This document shows, piece after piece, positions 37,645-47,063 of a stretch of DNA of 64,000 bases. A program made the position numbers and the translations under genes. Numbering within the stretch: the stretch's first letter is position 1; each line of letters opens with the position of its first letter. The notes beneath the pieces were generated by a model. That model made no database searches and was not told where the DNA came from. It was given only the letters and a program-made list of their open reading frames with translations. The stretch comes from Methanosarcina sp. UBA289 (GTDB lineage Archaea; Halobacteriota; Methanosarcinia; Methanosarcinales; Methanosarcinaceae): assembly GCA_002496565.1 (NCBI GenBank), contig DAKJ01000004.1, positions 71,792-135,791 on the forward strand. The letters are read 5' to 3'.

Positions 37645-37884
37645 ATGTCAGAAGAATCCGATGATCCAGACAGTAGTGATAGTAGCAGTCGTCAGAAAAT
37701 GTTCACAGTAACCGGAATGGTGCTGTGTGCTATACAGTTTACGTTCTTCGTAGGTATGATTCTAAAATTCATCGAGGCGGAGTTTCTCGGTGGTTTTACA
37801 TTCATGCTGCTTGCTTACTCTTCAGCGTTCATTTACAGGAACATGGAGAACTCCGGGAAAATTCCCAATGTAGCCGAGAACTGA
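37645..37884 (+). CDS. Small membrane protein, two helices
   Basis: A 79-residue protein. It begins with an acidic Ser/Asp-rich tail (SEESDDPDSSDSSS), then has two hydrophobic helices (about 22-42 and 48-65), and a polar C-terminus. GAGGTTTG about nine bases before the ATG supports it. Both termini probably face the same side. Family not recognised. Confidence 0.65.
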   Translation: MSEESDDPDSSDSSSRQKMFTVTGMVLCAIQFTFFVGMILKFIEAEFLGGFTFMLLAYSSAFIYRNMENSGKIPNVAEN

Positions 37885-38406
37885 TGACTGTGTGGCTTTG
37901 CTTTAAAAACCATACATTCTACAAAAACTATCTGTTCTGAATTTTTCTTTTTCCGATTCCTTTTCTTTTTTTCTTTTTTCTTCTCTATTTTCTCATATCT
38001 CCCTATGTTATTTTTCCAGTTTTTATTTATTTTTCCCTATATTGCCTTATATATCCATTTTCCCTTTATTTTTCTATTTTACTTTATTTTTCCCTCATTA
38101 TCTCTTCTCCCTAAAACTTTTTATTTTTATGTTTTTTGTTTTTATGCTATTTTATTTTTTAAATTTTCACTTTAAATTGATTCTAGCTTTGGAAAGAGAT
38201 TATGATAATCTTTTAGTGACTTCTTCTGCTCATAGGAGGTAAAAGTTATTAATTTGTGAAAGCATAGGGTGCAGATAAGCTTCGGACTTGGAAAAAAGGA
38301 ATTTATTGGATTCTTTGGTCCAGGAAAGAAATGCCTGAGTCATAAAACAGAAAAAGAAATATAGGATTATTTTTTAGTACCAGTAATAATTTTCTATGGG
38401 ATAAAC
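37885..38406. other. Pyrimidine-rich intergenic region
   Basis: A long T-rich, poly-pyrimidine stretch (37945-38150) follows the small membrane protein and probably ends transcription. The frame at 38042-38242 encodes a Phe-rich artefact of that tract. No gene is supported. Confidence 0.5.
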
Positions 38407-38697
38407 ATGGATTTAACCTTGCAGATTGATACCGATTACTCGCTTCAGGAAGCAAGCGAGATTATTCGCTCGGCTCTGGAACACGAAAAACACCTTGCAA
38501 AATACAAAATAGACCGTTACGCCATGATCTGCGATGAGTTTGAAGATCGTTATGACCTGATCTCTACCGAGTTCATACAAAAATTTGAAGCTGGAGAACT
38601 TATCGGGGAAGATAACTATTTTGAGTGGTATGCTGCAAAACGAGGGCTTGACCACTGGAAAAGAAAGCTGGCCCTCCTCAAAGGTATCAAATTTTAA
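38407..38697 (+). CDS. 96-residue charged protein, possible orphan antitoxin-like family
   Basis: A 96-residue soluble, helical protein. It shares with the gene at 39984-40274 the blocks IRSALEHEKH, A.YKI.RY..IC..FE and WYAAK.GL.HW, and the ends LLKGIKF and ILSGISF. From memory, proteins of this kind often sit just upstream of DUF6516/TumE-like toxin genes in Methanosarcina. No such partner follows here, so this may be an orphan antitoxin or have another role. Codon use and length point to a real gene. Confidence 0.65.
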   Translation: MDLTLQIDTDYSLQEASEIIRSALEHEKHLAKYKIDRYAMICDEFEDRYDLISTEFIQKFEAGELIGEDNYFEWYAAKRGLDHWKRKLALLKGIKF

Positions 38698-39005
38698 CTT
38701 CTCTATAAACTGATTAATAATATTCTCAAAGCTAATTTACAAATATCCCTCAAAGCTAATTTACAAATTTCTTAATAGCTAATTGACACCTGATTGAAAA
38801 CTTCTCTAAATCCTTGCTACTCTTAATCCTAGTAACTCCTGTTATTGTTTTATACTGTTTTTCAGGTATTTTCAGGTCTGATCTAGTGCTTGCATCTTTT
38901 GGGCCTGTTCTAAGTAATAATAAAGCTCAGAAGTGTCTAAAATTAATGAAAATGTATTTATAACTGCGGTGTCATTGGTCATATTGTATCTTTTTAGGTG
39001 GTTGG
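38698..39005. other. Intergenic region with short repeat
   Basis: About 300 bases. A repeated phrase (TCTCAAAGCTAATTTACAAAT, about 38732-38770) occurs twice. No gene, and no toxin partner for the preceding gene, is seen. Confidence 0.45.
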
Positions 39006-39815
39006 ATGGGCACAAATATCGGATTAATGGAACTCGTCTTTCGGTCTGAGAAACGCAGGAACCTCTTGATTTTTCTCAAAGATGGGCCCAGATCCATACA
39101 TGAAATCCAGAAATACCTATGTGTTGATTCCGTCTCTATTCTTCCTCACATTAAAAAGCTTAAGGACAGAAAATTGGTCATACAGAGGGATCACACTTAT
39201 GAGCTATCCATTATAGGAAAGGCAATTGTGAATAAAATGCCACCTCTTCTGAATACTCTGGAAGTGCTTGAAGATAATTTCGATTACTGGTCACGACGGA
39301 GCTTCGAAGGGATTCCCCCGGTTTTACGGAGTCGAATATGGGAGTTGAAAAACTGTAAACTTATCCGTCCGGACTTGAGTCATATGTTTGAACTTGACCC
39401 TGAATTCGTGGAAAACCTTCTCCTTTCAAGGCAGGTTTTCGGCTTCAGTTCATATTTCCATCCTTCATTTATCTCTCTCTATCTGGAAATTGCAAAAAAA
39501 GAGGCCCAGATTTCTTTAATGCTTACCGAGCCCGTACTAAAAAGGTTTAAAGCCGATTATAGCGAAGACTTTCGAACTCTTATAGGGTTTGAACATGTAA
39601 ACCTCTCTCTTTTCCCGAAAAACCCGAGGCTTGCAGGCTTTACAGTTACAGATAGGTTCTTCCTGCTCACCATCCTTCCACAAATAAAATTTTTTGAGCG
39701 TGAAAGTCTATTCAGTTCCGAACCTCAGGCTCTCAAATGGGGTACCGACCTTTTTTCGCATTTGCAAAAGGAAGCAATTCAAGTTTCAGGTAATACTAAC
39801 TTAATTATTAGCTGA
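39006..39815 (+). CDS. FilR1/Msr-family transcriptional regulator
   Basis: A 269-residue regulator. The N-terminal winged helix (about 10-75; RRNLLIFLKDGPRSIHEIQKYL, SVSILPHIKKLKDRKLV) is followed by the FilR1 middle domain (DUF1724), recognisable by DNFDYWSRRSFEGIPPVLRSRI and the later SLFPKNPRLAGFTVTDRFFLLT. Methanosarcina uses many such proteins, including the Msr regulators of methanol methyltransferase genes. AGGTGG lies four bases before the ATG. It sits between two paralogous 96-residue genes. Target genes cannot be told; fae downstream is one candidate. Confidence 0.85.
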   Translation: MGTNIGLMELVFRSEKRRNLLIFLKDGPRSIHEIQKYLCVDSVSILPHIKKLKDRKLVIQRDHTYELSIIGKAIVNKMPPLLNTLEVLEDNFDYWSRRSFEGIPPVLRSRIWELKNCKLIRPDLSHMFELDPEFVENLLLSRQVFGFSSYFHPSFISLYLEIAKKEAQISLMLTEPVLKRFKADYSEDFRTLIGFEHVNLSLFPKNPRLAGFTVTDRFFLLTILPQIKFFERESLFSSEPQALKWGTDLFSHLQKEAIQVSGNTNLIIS

Positions 39816-39983
39816 GATTCATCAGGATTTTTAAACGCAGAAATAGTGAGGATCTGACATTTAGGCTCTGTTAAAAAAGTTCTAAAAGCTTAAAATATAT
39901 CCTTTCAGATAACGAGTGTACCTAATTACTTTCTTTAAATAACTATTTAATGGAATAAGGGGCTAATGTTTGAGGGGATTGGT

Positions 39984-40274
39984 ATGATCTTCACACTTAA
40001 TATCGAAACAAATTTCTCTCCTCAGGAAGTAACTGAGGCTATTCGCTCGGCTCTTGAGCATGAAAAGCATGTTGCCAGGTATAAGATCAAGCGTTACTCT
40101 GCAATCTGCAGGGATTTCGAAACGAAATTCGGTTTCAGTTCTGCTGAACTCCAGGCAAAGATTGAAGCTCCAAGTAGAAGTAAAGAAAGCAATTTTTTCG
40201 ATTGGTATGCGGCAAAAAAAGGGCTTGAACACTGGAATAAAAGACTTGAAATCCTTTCAGGCATTTCTTTTTGA
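39984..40274 (+). CDS. 96-residue charged protein, paralogue of 38407-38697
   Basis: A 96-residue protein, equal in length to its paralogue once started at the ATG at 39984, which has GAGGGGAT just before it; a longer frame from 39966 adds six residues. Shared blocks are IRSALEHEKH.A.YKI.RY and WYAAK.GL.HW. The middle (QAKIEAPSRSKESNF) differs from the paralogue. No toxin-like gene follows before fae. Function unknown; antitoxin-like is only an inference. Confidence 0.68.
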   Translation: MIFTLNIETNFSPQEVTEAIRSALEHEKHVARYKIKRYSAICRDFETKFGFSSAELQAKIEAPSRSKESNFFDWYAAKKGLEHWNKRLEILSGISF

Positions 40275-40654
40275 ATTGAGTCATTAAAGGTTCAGTTATT
40301 TATCCGATGATTTGTCGGGACAATTTTGACTTCCGAGGTTTTACCTTTTGAATTTTTGTTTGAATATTCCATTTTTCTATAAAATTTACTTAATCTTTTT
40401 TGTACTTTGATCCAGATATCTGCTTTCGGTGTCCTGTTTAAACCAGAACTGGCAAATTATTTATGTATATGTATAATCATTAACAGGATTAATCATTCTC
40501 CATGATAGGAGTAATTATGCTTAATAGCTAATTCGCTATCTTATCCATTATGATATGAAAATCAATCTTCTTCCATCTAGCGATTTTGGGTATTAAGCCT
40601 TTGGTTGTAAAATATGCTGAGGTGTTTTATCTGGTCAAAAATATTCTAAAAAGT
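40275..40654. other. Intergenic region and possible long fae leader
   Basis: About 380 bases. A TATA-like stretch (TTTATGTATATG, about 40459-40470) would place a start of transcription near 40495, giving fae a leader of about 150 bases. An AGGAG followed by ATG and four codons (near 40508-40532) makes a tiny leader ORF. Long leaders are common for methanogenesis genes in this genus. Confidence 0.4.
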
Positions 40655-41137
40655 ATGGTAGGAGAAGCTCTTATTGGCTCTGGCCCTGAAATTGCACACA
40701 TAGATCTGGTTATCGGACCAAGAGGAGGGCCAGTCGAAGCAGCATTTATAAACTCACTCGCAATGCCCAGGCAGGGACATACCCCACTTCTTGCAGTCTT
40801 GGAGCCAAATGTCCAGCCCAAACCTGTGACCCTACTCGTAAACAAAGTAACGATAAAAAATGTCTCCCAAGCTGCCCTTATGTTTGGGCCGGCTCAGGCT
40901 GCAGTCGCAAAGGCGGTCATGGATTCTGTGGCTGATGGAGTGCTTCCTGAAGAACAGGCTGATGACATTTTTATTATTGTTTCTGTATTTATTGAATGGG
41001 ATGCAAAAGACAAGGATAAAGTTTACGAATTTAACTATGAAGCGACAAAGCTTGCAATAGCAAGGGCAATGGAAGGCAAACCGACTGTCGAAGAAGCGCT
41101 TTCTAAAAAAGACTCAGCAAAACATCCATTTGCCTGA
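40655..41137 (+). CDS. fae: Formaldehyde-activating enzyme
   Basis: A 160-residue protein that condenses formaldehyde with tetrahydromethanopterin (here tetrahydrosarcinapterin). The active-site histidine lies in EIAHIDLVIG, and HTPLLAVLEPN, TIKNVSQAALMFGPAQAAVAKAV and the family C-terminus are clear. In archaea it is thought to remove formaldehyde set free from pentose synthesis or from methylene-H4MPT. I chose the ATG at 40655 because it gives the family N-terminus MVGEALIG; a TTG-initiated frame from 40586 would add 23 residues not typical of the family. No ribosome binding site precedes 40655, which is a weakness. Confidence 0.88.
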   Translation: MVGEALIGSGPEIAHIDLVIGPRGGPVEAAFINSLAMPRQGHTPLLAVLEPNVQPKPVTLLVNKVTIKNVSQAALMFGPAQAAVAKAVMDSVADGVLPEEQADDIFIIVSVFIEWDAKDKDKVYEFNYEATKLAIARAMEGKPTVEEALSKKDSAKHPFA

Positions 41138-42277
41138 ATTGTGGCTCAATGTAATTCAAATTTCAAAAGCAATTTACTTCAGGTTGAAGCCTGACTTACT
41201 AAATTGCTGACAGGCTGAATCTCAGGGGTATCTTATATACTCCAAAGAGAGATTCTGCCTCAGTATTTTCTGAATAATCTCTTCATTTTTCGAATAGAGA
41301 TGCTGCAGACACTTCTCTAACCTTTCATACTGCTCTACTTAAAAAACAGATTGTAACGCTGTATTCGAGCTTAAATCCCATTATGTGCCCTCTTATAAGC
41401 TGGAAAAATCTGTAAGGAATAGAGACTGGTTTTTTGTGGAAAACAAAGCCTGAAAAACTAATAATCTGAGCATAGGATTCTAAAATGCTGATGTATTCTA
41501 TTAACTACACAAAGAAGCTTCAAGAAATTTTTCAATTAAAAAAGGCAATAGTAATGTTATTTCTTACAAAGTTCGTGCTAATAATGAATTGAAAAATACC
41601 TGGAGCAGTTTTACCCCTTGCTTTTTCTGTCGTAGGGTAATTTCAGTCATTATTTTTTTCCTTTCTGGAATAATTTCATGTCTCAAAGAATATCTTTCTT
41701 CTTAAATTAATTTCTATTTTTTGTTTTTAATTTATTGATTTTTCGCTCTTTCTCTAAAGTATGAAGTTGCCAGAGACATGATATTTAATAATTTATAATA
41801 GGTAGCTCCTTCTTCCTAGATCTATGGTATTGAAGGTTATACTCGCTATATTGTATTACCAGAATCTCTAATCTCCCTCATATGTCTGTATTTTGTAATT
41901 AATTCAGGAACAGGTTCTGGAGCTTGTGACTTTATAGAGTTGTCGAGGTCTTATGCCTATAATGGAATTGAGTGTATCGTAGATGTCAGGGCATTACATA
42001 TACTTCAGTTAACTGTTTCTGATAGATATCTTGGTTGCTTTTTCTTTTATTTCTTTGCTGAGAAAGTTCCCGCGGGAACTAAAATTTCTGAGTTAGGATT
42101 ATTTTTGCAGGTTCTGTTCTTTCCAGGCTTTTTCCGGCCTCTCTGATGATCGGAAAGGAGATAGAAGACTGAAATACTGTGTAAAAAATAAATGTGCGGG
42201 CAGATAAATATTTATAATAAGTATAAGTAGTTTATATTGAGGTAAAAATAAGACTTTACTGTGGGGGAATTACATAT
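41138..42277. other. Long intergenic region, no convincing gene
   Basis: About 1.1 kb of AT-rich sequence. The frame at 41940-42146 has a Phe-rich, irregular translation and no ribosome binding site. I see no strong repeats. A TATA-like AAATATTTATAATAAG lies near 42205-42220, a likely promoter for the DUF1699 gene. Confidence 0.45.
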
Positions 42278-42685
42278 ATGAAAATTAGAGTAGTTAGTTC
42301 CAGAGAGGAAATATTCACTCTCAATCCTAATGAACGTGTTGTTCATCTGGCCTTCAGGCCTTCGAACAAGGACATTTTTGCACTGGTTGAAACCTGCCCG
42401 AAAATTGAGGTAATTCAGCTGCCTAAATCTTACAGGCGCACGGTTTCGAAATCTATAGAAATGTTCCTTGAAATGCAGAGGATTCAGCTTATTGAAGGCG
42501 ATGTATGGGGCCACAGAAAGGATATCAATGAATATTACAGCATTCCTTCCTCAGTCATTGAGAAAATAAGGGAACTGAAATCTGAGGGCACGCCTGCTGA
42601 GAGAATCGAAGAAAAGGTCTCAAGGGAAAGCAAACTCAATCCTGAAATGGTTGCTTATATCCTGACAAAGGAAGCTTCTGCCTGA
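42278..42685 (+). CDS. DUF1699 family protein
   Basis: A 135-residue soluble protein of the DUF1699 type: KIRVVSSREEIFTLNPNERVVHLAFRPSN at the start is a recognisable opening seen in methanogen proteins (given here only in part by blocks). The middle contains VIQLPKSYRRTVSKSIEMFLEMQ, and the C-terminus a helical hairpin. A central EGDVWGHRKDINEYYSIP stretch is well ordered. A strong ribosome binding site is not visible. The role is unknown; a DNA- or nucleotide-binding role has not been shown to my knowledge. Confidence 0.75.
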   Translation: MKIRVVSSREEIFTLNPNERVVHLAFRPSNKDIFALVETCPKIEVIQLPKSYRRTVSKSIEMFLEMQRIQLIEGDVWGHRKDINEYYSIPSSVIEKIRELKSEGTPAERIEEKVSRESKLNPEMVAYILTKEASA

Positions 42686-43117
42686 ATACGTATAAGGCCG
42701 GAATTTCTGCTATATTCTTGGGTGCAGGTAAGGTCATAAATTAGTATAAAATATTTGAGGTTGTCGCCATTATTCCGATTCCAGCCTAAATATTAAACTT
42801 AAGGAACCTGAGATGTCTCCCTATTGTAGGCGGTAGCGTAAGCTTTATAGAGCGGGGAGACTTCTTATGTTTTTTGCTTATAAGTTATTTTGCACTGTTC
42901 TTTTGCACTGTTCTGCATATATTAAGTAATTTTTAATTTTACTCCTTATAAGTAATTTTTAATTTACTCCTTATTTTCTGTTCAATTCCCTATCTTAAGC
43001 ATCTTATGAAAAAAGTTTCGACTCGATATTAAGCAAAAAGTCGAAACAGTAGTAACTTATATACCTTTGATGGCTCTAATCTCTTTAGCAACATAAATTC
43101 GAGAGGAGACTGAAGGG
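42686..43117. other. Intergenic region with hairpin and short tandem repeats
   Basis: Holds a hairpin (GTCTCCC 42815-42821 with GGGAGAC 42855-42861) and two small tandem repeats: TTTTGCACTGTTC twice (about 42888-42914) and an approximately 28-base unit TAAGTAATTTTTAATT..ACTCCTTAT twice (about 42924-42977). No gene is seen. Confidence 0.6.
42815..42861. other. Stem-loop with 7-bp arms
   Basis: GTCTCCC and GGGAGAC pair around a loop that itself contains CTAT/ATAG and the palindrome AAGCTT. It lies between the DUF1699 gene and a FilR1 regulator. It may be a terminator of DUF1699 or a small structured RNA; no T-run follows. Confidence 0.4.
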
Positions 43118-43915
43118 TTGCAATTAGAACTTCTAGAGCTGATTTTTCTTTCCGACAAGCGAAAACAGTTATTGCTCTTTCTGAAAGATGGGCCGAAAAG
43201 CATGGATGAGATCAAGGAAGCCCTTGATGTAACATCTACTGCCATCCTACCTCAGATCAAAAAGTTAAAAGAAAAATCTCTGGTTGTTCAGGAAGACAAA
43301 AATTATAGCCTCTCGCTTATAGGAAAAGTCCTTGTTGAAAAAATGCAGCCTCTTGTTAGTATAATTGACGTTTTCGAGGACAACTTTGATTACTGGGTTG
43401 AAAGAGATTTCCAAGGAATTCCCCCTTCTCTCCGAAAGCGGCTTGGAGAGCTCAGAAAATGTAAATTAATTCAGCCCGATCTGGACAGGATGTTCGAGCT
43501 TGATCCAGAGATAGTTGAAAACCTCTCAAAGTCGAGTTGTATTCATGAATGTCTGGCCTATTTTGATCCCTCTCTTATTTCTATATGTCAGGAACTTGCC
43601 AAAGGTGGAGTTAAGCTCTCATTTCTTATGTCTGAACCTGTTTTTCAGTACTACTCTAAGGATTACCTCGAAGACTTTCGGGAGATGCTGGCCTTAGAAA
43701 ATATGAAGTTTTTCCTTTATTCAGGAGAGCTAAGGATCGCTAATCTTACCGTAACCGATAAATTTGTCATGGTTGCTCTTTTCCCGAAAAATCAAAAGCA
43801 CTTTGACAGAGAAAACCTGATAAGTTATGAACCCTCATCTCTTAATTTCGGAAATGAACTTTTTGACGAGTTGATTAGGGACTCTACAAGGATTACCCAA
43901 ATATCACAGGAATAA
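43118..43915 (+). CDS. FilR1/Msr-family transcriptional regulator (paralogue)
   Basis: A 265-residue regulator, clearly paralogous to the one at 39006: wHTH (KRKQLLLFLKDGPKSMDEIKEAL, STAILPQIKKLKEKSLV), then DNFDYWVERDFQGIPPSLRKR and the late NLTVTDKFVMVALFPK block of the FilR1 middle domain. The start is TTG at 43118, with GAGAGGAG nine bases before it; no ATG lies near. It is the second such regulator within 4.2 kb. Targets unknown. Confidence 0.83.
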   Translation: MQLELLELIFLSDKRKQLLLFLKDGPKSMDEIKEALDVTSTAILPQIKKLKEKSLVVQEDKNYSLSLIGKVLVEKMQPLVSIIDVFEDNFDYWVERDFQGIPPSLRKRLGELRKCKLIQPDLDRMFELDPEIVENLSKSSCIHECLAYFDPSLISICQELAKGGVKLSFLMSEPVFQYYSKDYLEDFREMLALENMKFFLYSGELRIANLTVTDKFVMVALFPKNQKHFDRENLISYEPSSLNFGNELFDELIRDSTRITQISQE

Positions 43916-44089
43916 AATGCATGTAAATTGGCTCTGTAGAAATCCTCTGAGATAAAGAATTCTCATTAATTTGAACTAAATAGCTTGACCTGTTTTTATT
44001 TCCTTATTTTCAGCCTATTGTAACTAATTTAAATAGGGTTTTCTACAGAGCCCGTAGGTATTAAGTTCTTATTGTGCTCAAAACTACGG

Positions 44090-44560
44090 TTAACTTGGTG
44101 CTCCCTGTGGTTGTGGTGCTTTGCTGCTTCTGTGCTTTAGCTTTTCGGCAATGTCGATACCAAGCCTTTTGCATTCTTGCACATCCTTATCTGTGGGCTT
44201 GTGCAGTATCCGGAGTACAGGATCTATAACAGTCATTCCCATCTGTCTCATTTTTTCGGCTATTAGTATAGGAGCTTCTCCGCTCCATCCGTAAGACCCG
44301 AAAGCAGCTCCTAATTTTCCTTTCGGGTTTGTGGAAGCAAGAGTCTCATCCATAAATTTTTCCATAGGCTGTAGCATTCTATAATAAAAAGTCGAGGAGC
44401 CAACTGCAATCGCATCGGCCTCATTAAGGTCCTCGATTTTTACATCATAAAAACTAACAGCTTTTGCATCCACATGTTTTGATTCAATTCCACTAGCTAT
44501 TGCTTCGGCCATAGCTTTTGTATTCCCCGAGGTACTGAGATAAACTACTATCGCTTTCAA
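44090..44560 (-). CDS. Flavodoxin family protein
   Basis: A 156-residue FMN-binding electron carrier. The phosphate loop is STSGNTKAMAEAI (residues 9-21), followed by AIAVGSSTFYY and GAAFGSYGWSGEAP, which flank the flavin. A Gln/Pro-rich tail ends it. The TTG at 44560 is the likely start: GAGGGG lies seven bases before it, and the resulting N-terminus (LKAIVVYLST, Met-initiated) is standard; a GTG at 44575 would add five residues. Redox partners are unknown. Confidence 0.85.
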   Translation of the reverse strand: MKAIVVYLSTSGNTKAMAEAIASGIESKHVDAKAVSFYDVKIEDLNEADAIAVGSSTFYYRMLQPMEKFMDETLASTNPKGKLGAAFGSYGWSGEAPILIAEKMRQMGMTVIDPVLRILHKPTDKDVQECKRLGIDIAEKLKHRSSKAPQPQGAPS

Positions 44561-44759
44561 TCTTATCCCCCTCACTGTAAGATCTTATATTAACTCCAGT
44601 AGTGGACAAAAAGTGATCAAAGTGGCTGTATATTTCCCAAAAGCTGGAATATAAGGCGAGACCAAGAGCTTCTCACTTTTCAATCCTGTATTAATTATAA
44701 AAATTATTTTAAATAAGGATTTCGTCGACCATGGTAAGGTTGACTCCAGCTATAAAAAG

Positions 44760-46523
44760 TCATCCAAGATCTGCTACAATACGGATGGGAGCTATATAGT
44801 TAACTACCTGGAGAGCTACACTCTCAAGAAAATTGCGTACATTCTGAGGAATTCTGTCTGTAGTATGAGAAGCAAAGTTAAGGCTGCCTATAATTTCTCC
44901 TCTGTGCTTCATAGGAATAACGGCTACTGCAGTAATTTCTTCCTTCCTGATTAAATCTGCCATTTTTTCTGCAAAAAAATCCATCCTGTAGACAGGCTTC
45001 TCAATCCAGATCTGCTGAGCTTCAGGGGAATCTGCCCTGTATATAGAAACATTTTTCACAAATTCAGGAGAAAGTCCCCGGTATGCAACCAGATTAATCT
45101 GGTCCATGAGATCGTCTTTCAAGTATATACCTGCAGCATCTATCTCTTCTATCTTCAGGCAGGCATCAAGGATATCATTAAGCATAGTCTGAAGGTTCCA
45201 GGTAGTGCTCAGGGATACCCCAAGTTCCCTTTGGATATCGAGCATTTTCTCAGCCTCTTTTCTCTCTGTGACATCGATAACTATTCCCTGAAGATGAGTA
45301 ACTTCGCCTTTTCTATCTCGCTGGATAAACGTTCGTTCTTCAACCCAGCGTATACTCCCGTCTCCTGTAAATATTCTATACTCCATATCAAAAGAATCAT
45401 ATCCTTCTCTTACTGAACGTGCCAGACTTTCGATTACAGCCTGGATATCCTCTCTGTGGATTATGTTTCCATAAAGTATGTTTCCTGAAAGGAGGTCATC
45501 CACTGAGTACCCGAACTGCGTCACGTTTTCAGAAACAAAATCTACAGGCCAGTTTTCTATATTTCTCCATAGAAAAGCTACTGCCGGACTTTTGCTAATT
45601 ATATTTTCCAGCATTTTCTGCATTTTTAATGATTTCCTCAGAGCCCTTTCAACTTTCTTCCTACGGGTTATATCCAGTACTATTCCCTGAAAGCAGGACA
45701 CTTTCCCATCCCTTTCTCTCTGGATAAAGGTTCTCTCGTTTACCCATAGTATATCTCCTGCTTTTGTATAAATCCTGTATTCCGAATTGAAACTTACCTC
45801 TCCTTTCTGGATACTCCTATCAAGCCCTTCTTCTACTCGATTCAGGTCTTCAGGGTGTATGATTTTACCGTACTGAACTTTTTGTGATAGAAAATCATCA
45901 ACCGTATATCCAAACTGTATTACATTATCCGAGACAAAAATCGCAGGCCAGTGCTTATCGTTCTTCCATAGAAAGATTACTGCAGGGCTATTATTAACTG
46001 CTGTAGTCAACAATTTCTGCATCTCAAGAGTTTTTTCCAGTTCTTCTTCACCTTTCTTCCTCCTGGTGATATCGAGCACTACTCCCTGAAAATGTGTTGC
46101 TTCTCCGTCTGCATTTCTCTGGATAAAAATCCTTTCATTTATCCATCGAATATCTCCTGCTTTTGTAATAATCCTATACTCCAGGCTGAACGCGGAAACC
46201 CCACTTTTTATTTTTTTCTCAAATTCCTTTTCAACCTCTTCGAGATCATCGGAGTATATTAGATCTTTATACATTACCCTGCCAGAAATGAAGTCTTCTT
46301 TCGTGTATCCAAATTTCGCCACGTTTTCGGAGACGAACTCAACAGGCCATTTATCTTCGTTCTTCCAAAGAAAGAGCACTACGTGACTATTATTGATCAT
46401 TGTTCTTAGAGTCTCTTCTTTTTCCAGGGCTGCGTGGAGAGCCTCTCCTCTTATGTTGTTTCTACTGCCTGCGGTCTGGAAGTTCACATTTAAAGCTCCC
46501 TTATCCTCCGAACCCTCATCCAT
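44760..46523 (-). CDS. Triple PAS/PAC and GAF sensor protein without kinase domain
   Basis: A 587-residue protein with three PAS/PAC units in tandem (about 35-160, 165-285 and 290-410), each ending in YRIxTxxGxIxWVxER.FIQR..DG and FQGIVLDITRRK or similar, then a GAF domain (about 430-580; ELGVSLSTTWNLQTMLNDIL, AAGIYLKDD, VIPMKHRGEIIGSLN). No histidine-kinase, HTH or other output domain follows, and the sequence after the stop gives no continuation. It probably senses redox or a ligand and acts through a partner. The ATG at 46523 has a perfect AAGGTGAT before it, which decides it over the GTG at 46541. Confidence 0.83.
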   Translation of the reverse strand: MDEGSEDKGALNVNFQTAGSRNNIRGEALHAALEKEETLRTMINNSHVVLFLWKNEDKWPVEFVSENVAKFGYTKEDFISGRVMYKDLIYSDDLEEVEKEFEKKIKSGVSAFSLEYRIITKAGDIRWINERIFIQRNADGEATHFQGVVLDITRRKKGEEELEKTLEMQKLLTTAVNNSPAVIFLWKNDKHWPAIFVSDNVIQFGYTVDDFLSQKVQYGKIIHPEDLNRVEEGLDRSIQKGEVSFNSEYRIYTKAGDILWVNERTFIQRERDGKVSCFQGIVLDITRRKKVERALRKSLKMQKMLENIISKSPAVAFLWRNIENWPVDFVSENVTQFGYSVDDLLSGNILYGNIIHREDIQAVIESLARSVREGYDSFDMEYRIFTGDGSIRWVEERTFIQRDRKGEVTHLQGIVIDVTERKEAEKMLDIQRELGVSLSTTWNLQTMLNDILDACLKIEEIDAAGIYLKDDLMDQINLVAYRGLSPEFVKNVSIYRADSPEAQQIWIEKPVYRMDFFAEKMADLIRKEEITAVAVIPMKHRGEIIGSLNFASHTTDRIPQNVRNFLESVALQVVNYIAPIRIVADLG

Positions 46524-46907
46524 TTCTACAATCACCTTCACATGGCATTTTAATATCCCTTTTATGTACTCCTGTGTTCTTCTTTTTCATCTATATTTTA
46601 TTTATATAATTATATTTCTATCAAATTAATTTCTTTGATCATATATCTTATTTTCATATTTTAATCTCTATAAAAATAGCTGACTATAAATCAATATCTT
46701 TACTTCTTGGTTTCCGATACCATATGTCAATTCTGTCCGAGCATTCAAATCAAATTATACTATTATTTGGAAATTGAGAAGGATCCGTACTCTTAAATCT
46801 GACAAATGAGGGTAAAATTAGGTAATTAAGCAAACAGATTTATATGAAATACAATAAAAAGATAGTAATATCTAAATCAGCAAAAAAGCACTCAAATGAA
46901 ATAAATT

Positions 46908-47025
46908 GAATAATGTGAACGGGTATATTCCTGTTATGGTTAATTCTTGTAGTATGTTCGCTTGTTAGGGTGTGATCTTGTAGTAGATGTGTCCAGAGCA
47001 GGCCCGTTCACTATGCAATATTATT
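46908..47025. repeat. Inverted-repeat element with GTGAACGGG/CCCGTTCAC stem
   Basis: GTGAACGGG (46915-46923) pairs exactly with CCCGTTCAC (47003-47011), extended outward by GAATAAT (46908-46914) with ATTATTC (47019-47025). The stem closes a loop of about 79 bases. The arm differs at one base from the GTGAGCGGGT arms of the two elements at 54.9 and 55.2 kb, but the loop lacks their long G-runs. Confidence 0.7.
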
Positions 47026-47063
47026 CAAAAATCTGATTAGTTATATAAATATTTGGATACTAT

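Noticed and set aside
38042..38242. 66-codon frame, plus strand
   Set aside because: Phe-rich translation of a pyrimidine tract.
41940..42146. 68-codon frame, plus strand
   Set aside because: No ribosome binding site, mixed and irregular translation.
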